64,000 nt of DNA from Gliomastix tumulicola. Lineage: Eukaryota; Ascomycota; Sordariomycetes; Hypocreales; Bionectriaceae. The notes below the pieces were generated by a model that saw nothing but the letters and a program-made list of their open reading frames with translations, was not told where the DNA came from and searched no databases. Location of the stretch: assembly GCA_001599755.1 (NCBI GenBank), contig BCHX01000001.1:3658001-3722000 (forward strand), read 5' to 3'. The first letter of the stretch is position 1; every line of letters begins with the position of its first letter. Below, one piece after another: positions 35,042-44,667 of this stretch. A program made the translations under genes and the position numbers.

Positions 35042-35887
35042 GTCTGCGCTGGCGGCCAACCTGCGAGCGGTCCTCGCTGCCGTTGTTACGAATCTGGCTG
35101 CGTGCGTTGGCGGCATGACATGGTGCATCCTCGACTACCGTCTGGAGAAGAAGTGGTCTACGGTCGGCTTCTGCTCTGGTGTGGTTGCTGGGCTTGTTTC
35201 TATCACTCCCGGTTCAGGTAAGCTCCCACCCTGCATCGCTTCATCTCATTGGAAGAGCATCAAACTAACCCTTTCTCAACAGGTTTCGTCCCTCCCTGGG
35301 CCGCCGTTGTGTTTGGCATCCTCGGTGCCAGCTTCGCCAACTATGCTACGAAGCTCAAGTTCCTCCTCCGAATCGACGATGCCCTTGATATCTTTGCCGT
35401 GCACGGCGTCGGCGGTCTTGTCGGCAACATCCTGACAGCCTTCTTTGCCGCTGATTACATTGCCGCCTTGGACGGCACAAGCCGTATCAAAGGAGGCTGG
35501 CTCAACCACCACTGGATCCAGCTCGGCTACCAGATCGCTGATTCCGTTACTGGCGGTGCCTACTCGTTCACCGGTACCTGCCTCATTCTGTTCATTATCA
35601 ACCTCATCCCTGGTCTGCGTATCCGAGCCTCCGAGGACGCCGAGGTGCTGGGTATTGACGATGCCGAGATTGGCGAGTTCGCGTACGACTACGTCGAGCT
35701 CACTCGAGAAGTGCTCAATGACGTCGAGCACGAGGGCGGGAGCCGGTACTCGGCTGACCCAACCGCCTTCCAGCAGCTTGAGAAGCATGACAACATCCCC
35801 ATGATGGATGGACGCATGTTTGGCAACGGGGTTGGCCCTTCGGTGCCAGCTCCGCCGCCAGCAGGAGGGCCGTTCCACGCTCAGTAG
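33973..35887 (+). CDS. Ammonium transporter (AMT/MEP/Rh family)
   Basis: Four exons: 33973-34095, 34247-34311, 34457-35217 and 35283-35887; introns are 151, 145 and 65 bp and the product is 517 aa. It is a plasma-membrane ammonium permease of the Mep type, with 11 membrane spans expected. Conserved family features are visible: GDIGWMITATGLVLLMIPGVG joined to FFYSGLARRK, GGLDFAGGTPVHIASG (the Asp and first pore His), FNAGSALAAN, and DIFAVHGVGGLVGNI (second pore His). A cytosolic tail of about 90 residues ends in Pro/Gly-rich PAPPPAGGPFHAQ. Which paralogue (MepA, B or C) it is cannot be told. Intron 1 contains a (CA)15 run. The GATA cluster upstream fits nitrogen control. The call is very sure. 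Confidence 0.96.
34149..34178. repeat. (CA)15 microsatellite
   Basis: Perfect CA dinucleotide run inside intron 1 of the ammonium transporter gene. Confidence 0.97.
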
Positions 35888-36594
35888 TGTGTTGGCCAGG
35901 CCCCTGTCCCTTCATCTGTCTGTATATATAACGCTTCTTCCTGACTGTTGTGTTCTTCTCCCTTTTCATACCTACCTGCTCCTTTTCATGCAAGATACGC
36001 ACCTAGATACCCATGACATTCGTTCACGCAGAGCCGAAGGCGAATAGTCTCTGCTTGTTCATTCCTCTTTTCTCATGTATCAAATATTTAGACGGACAAT
36101 TTTTTGGATACTCAAATAGCTCACGACGGTTCTGTTACGCTCTCTAGCAATAATAACTACTATATGTGTTGTTCAAATTTCACTGGTTGGGACGTGGATG
36201 GATGGATGGATGCACTTTAACTTTGAAGGTTCCCATTGTGGGTAAAAAAATGCCAATTGCAGGCAACAACGCCAATTCATCCTTTTGCAACACCTCGTGA
36301 ACTTTGACCGCTGCACCTGAGCGCCTGCGCCCCAAATTTCCGTCATTTCTCCCACCTTTCGAGAGTAGATCACGACCTGTGACTGCCTAGATTGTCTGGG
36401 CAGCTGAGGAATTTATTTGTTTTTTTCCCTTTGGGAATGCCGAGTACAAATACGCTCGACTTTGGCCTCCTCCGTCTTCCACCATCATGAGTAACCGATT
36501 CACGCACGCGAGTAGCAACACCCCACACCTTTTTCTTTCTTTCTCTCTCCCTTGACGACTTTTTTTTTTTTTTTTAGATTACAATGATTGGCTG
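35888..36594. promoter_or_regulatory. Intergenic region, transporter 3' end to family-X polymerase leader
   Basis: 707 bp. The left half is AT-rich 3' flank, with a short GGAT tandem run near 36194-36210. The right end is CT-rich and ends in a T-tract followed by AG (about 36561-36577), a perfect-looking intron acceptor just ahead of the polymerase start. Confidence 0.5.
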
Positions 36595-36595
36595 A
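36584..36595 (+). promoter_or_regulatory. Three-codon upstream ORF overlapping the polymerase start (TGATG)
   Basis: ATG ATT GGC TGA occupies 36584-36595, and its stop overlaps the chosen start ATG at 36595-36597 by one base. If present in the mRNA, it would place a terminating ribosome on the main start codon. Confidence 0.45.
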
Positions 36596-39201
36596 TGGGT
36601 TCCTCGGGAGACGAGTTGGCCGACAAGGCCGCTGCTTTCAGGCAGCTGGAGCACGGCGGCGGCGCGAGCGACGACGACGACGAGTTCGACGCTGCGGAGC
36701 TGGCAGTGCGGAAAAGGAGTCGGGCGTTCTTCCTCCAGGATGAGGGCAGACAGTGGCGGCAGCAGCAGCAGCGGCGGCGGCGCAACAACAGGATCTCAGA
36801 GCTAGGCCAGCAAGTCTCGTCCCCGCGGAGGAGAGCCGAGGAGCAGCAGCAGCCCGCTCCCAAGAGGAGGGTCTTCTCGGCGCCGACGCCTGCTGCACAT
36901 TCGCCTACGGTCATCAAGGGCACGCCGGCGAGCGTCGCCGCGCGGAGACTGGTGGGCTTGCTACGCGGGGGGGAGGAGTCAGGGATTGGCGGCGAGGAGA
37001 CGCGGATCCCGGAGTCTGCGCGGCCGGCGGCGCGGGCGCTGAGGAGGAGCGAGTCTACGCCTGTTGCGGGCGCGGCGGCGGCCAAGAGACTACTACAACC
37101 CGAGGAGGAAGGGACGCCGAGTCGCGGAGCTGCGCTGGCGAAGAAGAGGAAGACGACGACGACGGGCAAGGATGCGAAGAGTACCACCTCGGCTAGGGGC
37201 AGCGGCGAGCAGATATTCAAGGATCTGTCGTTCCACTACATCCCCGACAACGACATCGCACCCGCGCGGCGGATACGCATCACCAAGGCCAAGGAGAACG
37301 GAGCCTCGTGGACGCGGTTCGCCAAGTTCGCGACGCACATCATCGTGGACAAGAATATCCGGTACGACGAGATCAGGCACCTCCTAGTCGACGCGGCGGC
37401 GGCGGGCAAGGGTGCAGGTGAAGAAGGGCCGCCCGTGGTGGTCAACGAGGACTATCCGATCGACTGTGTGCAGTTCAGGGCTGTGCTAGATCCGTTCCAG
37501 AGGAAGTACCAGCTTATCGGTCAGCCGGATGGGAAGGAGGAGAGGGCTGCGAGGCGGCAGAAGTTGGTCAGTTTGTTGTCGGAGGAAGGGCCTTCTTCGT
37601 TGCCTTTGAAGGCGCCGCAGAGGGATCCGAGGAAATGGGATTACGTGCCGCCAGGGGGGACGCCTGAGAGGAGCGGCGAGTCGTCGTCGTCGCAGGCCAG
37701 TCGAATCCAGAGTTCGTCGGTGGTCGGCAGCTCGCAGCCGATTGTGGTGGACGTCAAGAGGATTACGGAGTCACCAGCGCAGTCACAAACCGAGGCGAGC
37801 AAAGGAAACACAGAGACTGCAGCAGGCAAAGAGTTTCAAGACGGCTTGATCCCGCAGCCAGTCCCCCGAATCGACGAACTATCAGACTACATCTCCCTGA
37901 TGCAGGAGTACAAGGACGTGCCTCTAGATGTCGACGACGAAGACGACATGAAGTCGGTATCGGCAGCGGACCATCACTCAGACCCTGACGAGGACGGCTC
38001 CGGCTCAGATGAGGATCGTTTACGGAAGAAGCGCCACAAGACAGCCAACAGACACAACGAATCAAGCAGCAGCAACAGCAGCAGCAACAACAACAACAGC
38101 AGCTACACCGAGCAGTTCGCATGCAACCGAGCGGGGCCCCAGAACGCTAGCTCGGACAACCCCAACGCCCGCACGATCGAGGTTCTCCAGAAGATGGCCA
38201 GCTACTACGACCAGACCAACGACCACTGGCGCACGACGGCCTACCGCAAGGCCATCGGCACGCTGAAGCGGCAGGAAGCCAAGATTGCGACCGAGGACGA
38301 GGCGTTCCGGCTGCCGAGCGTCGGGCGCCGCCTCGCGCAGAAGATCGAGGAGATCGTCACGACGGACCGGCTGCAGCGGCTCGAGTACGCGCAGATGGAC
38401 CCGCGGAACGGCGTGCTGCAGCTGTTCCTGGGCGTGTACGGCGTCGGGACGGCGCAGGCGCAGCAGTGGATCGCGCAGGGGCTGCGCACGCTCGAGGACG
38501 TGAGGAGGGAGGCCAGGCTGACGCCGAACCAGCTCGTGGGCGTCGAGCACTACGACGACCTGAACACCAAGATCCCGCAGCGCGAGGTCGAGGCCCTGGG
38601 CGCGGTGGTCAAGGAGGCGGCGGCGGAGATCGATCCCAAGGTCGAGCTGATCATTGGCGGGAGCTACCGTCGGGGCGCGGAGAGATCTAGCGATATTGAC
38701 TTCATCGTCACGGAGCGGGATACCAAGTCGGCGCTCGACATACGGCCGTTCCTGGACAAGCTCGTGCACCGGCTGACCGAGGACGGGTTCCTCGTCGCGA
38801 GGCTGGCATCGGGCAAGCCGGGCAGCAGCGACGGAGGCAGCAAATGGCACGGCTGCTGCGTGCTGCCCAAGGCACGCGCTTTGGCCCTCGACAGCGAGAA
38901 TCATCAGGAGAGCAGCTACAGGCCCGTCTGGAGACGCATCGACTTCCTCGTGGTGCCTGACACGGAGATCGGGGCGGCGCTCATCTACTTCACCGGCAAC
39001 GACATCTTCAACCGCAGCATGAGGCTGCTGGCGTCGCGCAAGGGCATGCGACTGAACCAGAGGGGCCTGTACAAGGACGTGATGCGCGGGCCGGGACGGA
39101 TCAAGGTGACGGAGGGGGAGCTGCTCGAGGGGCGAGACGAGAGGAGGATCTTTGCGATTCTAGGCGTGCAATGGCGGGAGCCGCACGAGCGGTGGTGCTG
39201 A
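36595..39201 (+). CDS. Family-X DNA polymerase (Pol lambda/Pol4-like) with BRCT domain
   Basis: A single exon of 868 aa. Family-X polymerases fill short gaps in base-excision repair and end joining in the nucleus. Residues 1-200 are charged and low-complexity, with a basic AKKRKTTTTGKDAK that looks like a nuclear signal. Residues ~203-305 look like a BRCT domain (FKDLSFHYIPDND ... ASWTRFAKFATHIIVDKN ... VNEDYPIDCVQFR). A Ser/Asn/Asp linker follows. From ~523 comes the 8-kDa region (RTIEVLQKMASYYDQ, HWRTTAYRKAIGTLKRQ) with two helix-hairpin-helix motifs (LPSVGRRLAQKIEEI; FLGVYGVGTAQAQQW). The palm has GGSYRRGAERSSDIDFIV with metal ligands D700 and D702, and RRIDFLVVP with D783. YFTGNDIFNRSMR, normally YFTGS, is slightly divergent. 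It ends in the characteristic WREPHERWC. The start may lie further upstream if the T-tract/AG at 36577 is a real acceptor. The call is sure. Confidence 0.94.
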   Translation: MGSSGDELADKAAAFRQLEHGGGASDDDDEFDAAELAVRKRSRAFFLQDEGRQWRQQQQRRRRNNRISELGQQVSSPRRRAEEQQQPAPKRRVFSAPTPAAHSPTVIKGTPASVAARRLVGLLRGGEESGIGGEETRIPESARPAARALRRSESTPVAGAAAAKRLLQPEEEGTPSRGAALAKKRKTTTTGKDAKSTTSARGSGEQIFKDLSFHYIPDNDIAPARRIRITKAKENGASWTRFAKFATHIIVDKNIRYDEIRHLLVDAAAAGKGAGEEGPPVVVNEDYPIDCVQFRAVLDPFQRKYQLIGQPDGKEERAARRQKLVSLLSEEGPSSLPLKAPQRDPRKWDYVPPGGTPERSGESSSSQASRIQSSSVVGSSQPIVVDVKRITESPAQSQTEASKGNTETAAGKEFQDGLIPQPVPRIDELSDYISLMQEYKDVPLDVDDEDDMKSVSAADHHSDPDEDGSGSDEDRLRKKRHKTANRHNESSSSNSSSNNNNSSYTEQFACNRAGPQNASSDNPNARTIEVLQKMASYYDQTNDHWRTTAYRKAIGTLKRQEAKIATEDEAFRLPSVGRRLAQKIEEIVTTDRLQRLEYAQMDPRNGVLQLFLGVYGVGTAQAQQWIAQGLRTLEDVRREARLTPNQLVGVEHYDDLNTKIPQREVEALGAVVKEAAAEIDPKVELIIGGSYRRGAERSSDIDFIVTERDTKSALDIRPFLDKLVHRLTEDGFLVARLASGKPGSSDGGSKWHGCCVLPKARALALDSENHQESSYRPVWRRIDFLVVPDTEIGAALIYFTGNDIFNRSMRLLASRKGMRLNQRGLYKDVMRGPGRIKVTEGELLEGRDERRIFAILGVQWREPHERWC

Positions 39202-39813
39202 GTTGAATCACGATGGAATGGTATATCTATTGTTATTGGTATATAGCTACATCAAAGCTTGGAATAGGTATGGGATTCTGGATTGTCCTGTCGTTCTTAG
39301 CGATGGCGTTGGATGGACCTGGCAGTCGGCCTGGTAGTCAGTCGCAATTTCACATGCAAATTGGAATGGACGGATGCCTTTCTTTTCCTGCATGTGCATT
39401 CCATATTCCCGTCCACTGCGGGCGATTATCTTTTTAGCGCGCTTGCTGCGTCATATCAATGGATAACGTCGGCCCTGTGGCACTCAAAACCGCCTGGAGA
39501 TGCCCCGGAGCAGCCTGCGCTAAGACGCTAAAAGAATGGCCGAGCTTCCATGATGCATGGCCGAGGTAGCCCTTCTGATCGTCACACCTCCGCTGAGCAA
39601 CGATTGACTGCTTGCTTGCAAACGACCCTGCCCTTCACCACGGATACCGATACCCAATGGCCTGAGCTCTTGTCTTCTGATTCTTACCTATCTTCCTTTT
39701 TCTTCTCCCTCCTTGACGGTGTTCGTTCGCGCTGTGTGTTGTTGTCGCCGTCCGCGAATGGTCCTCCGATCTCCATCCCTTCCGACGGCAGCTGTACGAA
39801 TTGCCGAGGCACC
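39202..39813. promoter_or_regulatory. Intergenic region before PMP4
   Basis: 612 bp between tandem plus-strand genes: the 3' flank of the polymerase, then the promoter and a T/C-rich leader (39680-39720) of the downstream gene. I see no gene. Confidence 0.55.
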
Positions 39814-40778
39814 ATGGCGTCGTCGCTCGATGCCCTCAAGGTGCGCGCCTTCTTCTCTAGACATCCGGTCACGGTGGCGGCGACTGATTGGAACGTGTAC
39901 AGGCAACGCTGGAGCAGATCGTGAGGGATCCGCGGTACCATGACATCCTGTCGCTCGTCAAGACGGCGCGCAATGGCGCTGTCTACGGGACCAAGGTGCG
40001 CTTCCCGCACGCGCTGGTGTGAGTATCTTTATTCCTTCCTGGGGTCCGTTCTCTTGGCCAGGCGGATGGCTGATGGTGTTGTTTGCTTAGGATGATCTTC
40101 CTCTTCCGGTCTGGAACGTACGTATAACCGAGAGCGCCGCGCGCACACCGTCTACGAGAGGTTGCACATAACTAATGGGAGGGGGTGTTTTCACGGCTGC
40201 AGGTTTCGGGAGAAGGTTTCGCTGGTTCTACGGGCGACGAGACATCATGCGAGTAACCTGGCGCGGTTCGCGAGCATATACAAGATCACGATGCTTGCGC
40301 TCAAGCACTTTGGTCCCACGCCAGGCAAGGAGGGTAATGTTTTTCTTCTCCCTCTCTGCTAATAGACTGAGGCTGGACAAACGCTGACATGACACCACCA
40401 GGCCCCTACGACTCCTTCTTCGCCGGCCTCCTCGGCGGCTACTTCGTCTTCGGCGGCCGCTCCCGCCGCTCGGGCAACATCTCCTCCATCAACCAGCAGA
40501 TCGTCATCTACATCTTCGCCCGCGTCGTCCTCGCCCTCGCGCGGCTGGCCGTCAAGCCCGGCACGGGCTTTCCCGGTGTCTCGGCGGAGCCGCTGCGCGG
40601 CAAGATCGCGCACTACGCGTGGCCGGCGTTTGCGTCGCTGAGCTGGGGCATGGTGATGCTGCTGTTCAAGCACCACCCGGAGGACCTGCAGTCGAGCCTG
40701 CGTAGCAGTATGGTGTACATCTACAAGGACTGCGATAGCTGGGACTCGCTGCGGACGCTTGTTTGGCATAACAAGTGA
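39814..40778 (+). CDS. PMP4: Peroxisomal membrane protein 4 (PMP24 family)
   Basis: Five exons: 39814-39840, 39903-40018, 40091-40117, 40203-40333 and 40402-40778; introns are 62-85 bp, all joins keep phase, and the product is 225 aa. Two exons are only 27 bp. The assembled protein, ATLEQIVRDPRYHDILSLVK, ARNGAVYGTKVRFPHALVM, IFLFRSGTFREKV, and then SSMVYIYKDCDSWDSL, follows the animal PMP24/PXMP4 layout closely. That protein is an integral peroxisomal membrane protein distantly related to the Tim17/22/23 group. Its molecular role is not settled even in well-studied species. Hydrophobic segments include FFAGLLGGYFVFGG and the region around WPAFASLSWGMVMLLF. The family call is sure. Confidence 0.93.
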
Positions 40779-41277
40779 GAGGGGAGGGGAGGTGGTGAGA
40801 GGAGGCACGAGGTTGTTTGTTTGGTTTCTTACGTACATACATACTCTTACGCACGCGACATGATCATAGAGAGGAGGGAGGCTTAGGTTTGAGAAAGGGG
40901 GGAGGGGGGATGGGAAGACTCGTGCGGGTTCACTATTGTTCTTGGCGTTTGGGAGAAGGTGACTTGGTTTTCTCTGTTCTGCGTTCTTGTATATCGACAT
41001 GAATAGACACATGACACATGAGAGCCCTGTTGTTGAATGCACATCGAACTCACTTCACTTGTAATCGAGAACCTCTCCAGTACAGATTGCTAGCAAAAAT
41101 ACCCCACGCTGACAGCATCTTAAGTGGGGCTTTAGTGGCTATATCCATCCACAGGCTGCCCCTCGACAATCTACAGCTTCCCCAGAACAAGACAGCTTCT
41201 TCGTGCTTTCAACCCCTCCTCCGCACCTCGACAATCCCCCCTCTCAAAGAAGCTCGCGCACCATCAGAGGAGGAATC
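40779..41277. promoter_or_regulatory. Intergenic region, PMP4 to CSN4
   Basis: 499 bp between tandem genes: a G-rich 3' flank (GAGG words around 40779-40915), then the CSN4 promoter. I see no further feature. Confidence 0.55.
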
Positions 41278-42595
41278 ATGGAGCCGAGCGCCAAAGTCAA
41301 GGCGGCCCTCGCCGAAATCGAGCAGGCCGGCGGCGACAAGACGAATCTCTACGAGCAGCTCCTCGCCCGCATCAAGGAGCTCTCGTCCCCCGCCAACGCG
41401 GCCGGGGACCTCATTGCCATAGTCCAGTCCTTCTTCAGCCAGAGCATCGGCATAGTGGCTACGCGAACGATATTGGGACACTTCGTGCAGACACTGAAGG
41501 GATTGGACAGCGGAGACCTATGCATCGAGGTTGGCACGCGGACCGTCGCCATCCTCACCGAGCAGCCCTCGACCTTCCCCGATGCCGTGGGCACGATACT
41601 GGAGCTCGTCGCGACGGCGCACGAGGCCAACGAAGACTTCATCGACGCAGCGCGAGCCCTCGCCGAGATCCCGCTCGACTCCTCGCAGCGGCAGGTTACC
41701 GTCCGGCAGCGCGCCGAGATCTGGATCCGCGTCGTGCGCAACTACCTCGAGGTCGGCGACTCGATCTCGGCCGACTCGTACATCAACAAGCTCAAGAACA
41801 TCATGCACCAGGTCGAGTCGACGGAGCTCGCGCTGCACTTCAACCTCTCGCAGGCCCGCATCCTCGACGCCAAGCGCGACTTCCTGCCCGCCGCCAACAA
41901 GTACCACGAGCTCAGCTTCTCGCCCGCCATCGCCGAGGACGAGCGGATCCACACGCTGAGCATGGCGGCCAAGTGCGCCATCCTCGCGCCCGCGGGCCCC
42001 CTGCGCAGCCGCACGCTGGGCAAGCTGTACGGCGACGAGCGCGCCGTCCAGCTGCCCGAGCACGGCATCCTCGAGAAGATCTTCCTCGACCGCATCCTGG
42101 GCCAGGACGAGGTCGACAAGTTCGCCGAGGGCCTGCAGCCGCACCAGCTGGCGACCACGTCGGACGGGTCGACGGTGCTGGCCAAGGCCGTCGTCGAGCA
42201 CAACCTGCTCGGCGTGTCCAGGATCTACAGCAACATCAGCTTCGACGCCCTCGCCGAGCTGCTGGGGTTGAACGTGGACAAGGCCGAGACAACGACCGCG
42301 CGCATGATTGAGCAGGGCCGTCTCTCGGGGTCCATGGATCAGCTGGAACGGTGGGTGTGGTTTGACAAGGGAGATGGAGTCGGGGGCAAGCCCGAGACCC
42401 TGAGCGGGAAGCATATGCGGAGGTGGGATGCCAACGTGGAAAGCCTCGCCGAGGAGGTCGAGAACATCACCGGTGCGCTACACCAAGAGTTTCCGGTCAG
42501 TCTCGCCTTTTTTTCTTCTTCTAACAAATTGAGCACGACACAGATGCTGACTTTCGTATTTCTAGGAGTTCGTGGAGGCAAATCTCGCCAGCTAG
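41278..42595 (+). CDS. CSN4: COP9 signalosome complex subunit 4
   Basis: Exons 41278-42495 and 42566-42595 join in phase 0 across a 70-bp intron (GTCAGT...TCTAG); the product is 415 aa. CSN4 is a PCI-domain scaffold subunit of the complex that removes Nedd8 from cullin-RING ubiquitin ligases, and it controls light response and development in fungi. The N-terminal helical repeats (LYEQLLARIKEL; RAEIWIRVVRNYLEVGDSISADSYINKLK) are followed by the PCI segment (AVVEHNLLGVSRIYSNISFDALAELLGL, MIEQGRLSGSMDQ). The terminal exon encodes only EFVEANLAS. Without that intron the frame would run on for about 180 unrelated residues, so the splice is well supported. The call is very sure. Confidence 0.96.
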
Positions 42596-42755
42596 ACAGA
42601 ACACAGACAGCACTGTATATGAGGAACGAGCACGCAAATGAGAGACGAAACGCATTAGACGACGAGGGATCAACAATGGGTACGGCGTTCTTATTTCTTT
42701 GCCTTCTTTCTCTTTATCGCGTAAAAGGATCCTCGTCTCCGGTAGGGTATATCTC

Positions 42756-42761
42756 AATAAA
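42756..42761 (+). terminator. AATAAA polyadenylation-like signal after CSN4
   Basis: A canonical AATAAA lies 160 bases past the CSN4 stop and before the converging hydrolase gene. Fungal poly(A) signals are loose, so this is only a candidate. Confidence 0.35.
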
Positions 42762-42876
42762 CTATCATTACCAGCCCTTCTCCCGCCTTTTAGTCGCCAA
42801 AAGGTTCTCGCTCCCAGCTTCTCCGGTGCATTTCCAAAAAGTGAATTTATGCCGTGACATGAGTCCTCCTCCAGCT

Positions 42877-43832
42877 CTAATCCAAGTCCTTTTTCCGCAC
42901 GATGATGTATCCCTGGCTGATGTTGGCCCTGCCGCTGCCCGACTCCTCCTCGAAGGTCACTGCTGCCGCCTCCTCTTCCTTCAGTAGCGGGATCAGGGCG
43001 TTGGCGACGAGGCTGCCCATCCAGTCGTATCCCGACGGCGAGAGATGAACGCCGTCGTCCCAGTACTCATCCCGGTCCTCGTGGGAGAGGGAGTGGTACG
43101 GCAGCGAACTCTTTAGGTCAAACGCGTGGCTATAACGAGTGTTAGTGTCTCTGGTTTTCATCCGATCTATGGGCATTCCCCCACGGATATAAAAGGAATC
43201 TCGAGCTTTGAAGGAGGGGACTCACAAGTTGCGCGCCTTGTGGTTAAGGATCTTCTCGTTGACGTGGTTGCGGGCCTCGTTGAGCCACGGGACCTTGGCG
43301 TGGCATTCTGGTATCGTCAGAGCAAGGAGCTGGCTCCCCTTGGACGTGATGGCGCGCCACGTGCGCTCCAGGCCGCTGACTGTCTGTTCTCCGGACAAGG
43401 CGTTGCCGATGTCACTATAGGGAGGCGGGTGGTCAGTTGTCCGGACGGTTGGGAGGGTTAGGTGTAAGTGCAAGGGGGGGGGCTCACTTTGTGCCTCCAA
43501 GCACGATCACCCAGTCATAGGGGCGTTTCTTGACTATCGTTCAACAAGCGTTAGCACGATACTCATGCGGCACACACACACACATACACACACACACACA
43601 CAAGACTGCGATGGGACTCACGCTCTTCCGCCAGACGCCGTTCCCAGGGCCGGTTGTGTGCGATATCGCCAGGCTCGCCGTTTGTGTAGACGTGCACCTG
43701 TCGGTGAGGGAGGGCCTTCGTCACCGCCTCCTTAAGGCGGGCCGAGTAGGGATGCTCCGTCAGGCCGTGGTGGCAGAAGCCAGATGTGAGGGAGTCGCCG
43801 AAGCAGAGGATGCGCAGCACGGTGTGAGACAT
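42877..43832 (-). CDS. SGNH/GDSL-family hydrolase
   Basis: Four exons: 43832-43622, 43533-43488, 43414-43226 and 43129-42877; introns are 88, 73 and 96 bp and the product is 232 aa. The SGNH catalytic blocks are present: FGDSLTSG (nucleophile Ser, block I), a Gly in NGEPGDIAHN (block II), VLGGTNDIG (block III Asn, assembled across intron 2), and DDGVHLSPSGYDW with the catalytic Asp/His pair (block V). There is no signal peptide, so it is probably an intracellular esterase or lipase-like enzyme; the substrate is unknown. Intron 1 contains a CA microsatellite. It is divergent from the ATIC gene and converges on CSN4. The family call is sure. Confidence 0.92.
43571..43602. repeat. CA microsatellite with one interruption
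   Basis: 32 bp of CA dinucleotides with a single T inside intron 1 of the SGNH hydrolase gene. Confidence 0.95.
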
Positions 43833-44667
43833 GGCCGTTTGTTGTCTGTCGGTAATCGTTCCCGGGTCTCGATTCAAAAGCGAAGAACGAAGGGGGTGTC
43901 GAGGCGGTTCGAGCTTCTCGAGCGAACGTATGTTTCAGCTCTAGCCTCGTTATTTCTTGTTATTGCTCGGTATGGGATAGCGATCGATGGAAAAGTAGAT
44001 GGGCGAGCGTGCGCGCGCTGCGGAAGGCCGGGAGACCGGAGGGTGGGTGGGAAGCGTGCGGGACGCTTTGTGGTTTATCGCGGCATGGGCTCTCTTCTCT
44101 GCATCAGAGCCTCGGCACCAGAGACTCCTCACGATTGAAAAAAAAGAAGGAAAAATTATGTGATCGGTCGTGAGAGATGGGAAAGATCGAGGCAAGCGCA
44201 GAGTGCTCGTGTGAGGGAGATGGTCCGCCCGGGGTTTGCTGCCTGGGGGGGTTTGTTTGGCCAGGCGGGCTGCATATGGATGCCATGGATGCCTTATCGG
44301 GATAATCGCAGGGCGCTGATAAGAGCTTCTTCCGCGGAGCTGGCGACCATTTCGTCACTTTTTAGCGGATGGAGGGGCTTGGGCCAAGGGAAAGAGCGAC
44401 CCAGCAGCTGCCAGCTCAACCCCACCATTGGATCCGATTCTTGATCGTCCCTCCTCTGCTGTTAATGATTTTACCCCACCAAAACTTTTGCGCCGTCTTC
44501 GGTTCGCCAAAAACCTCCCCTCCATTGAGGTACTAGTCGTTGACGATTCCTCTTTTTTTTTCTCTTCTGTCTCAGCTTCCCACCGTCTGCTGCCTCCAGT
44601 GATTTCTTTTTTCTTTCCAACTTGATCTCCATACACCGGACTGAGAGAGATAAACGTCAATCTCACC
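43833..44667. promoter_or_regulatory. Divergent promoter region of the SGNH hydrolase and ATIC genes
   Basis: 835 bp between two divergent start codons. The right part is strongly pyrimidine-rich on the plus strand (about 44540-44615), as is common before highly expressed fungal genes. I see no gene. Confidence 0.55.

Noticed and set aside
36194..36210. GGAT tandem run as a meaningful repeat element
   Set aside because: Only about four units; a common simple-sequence run.
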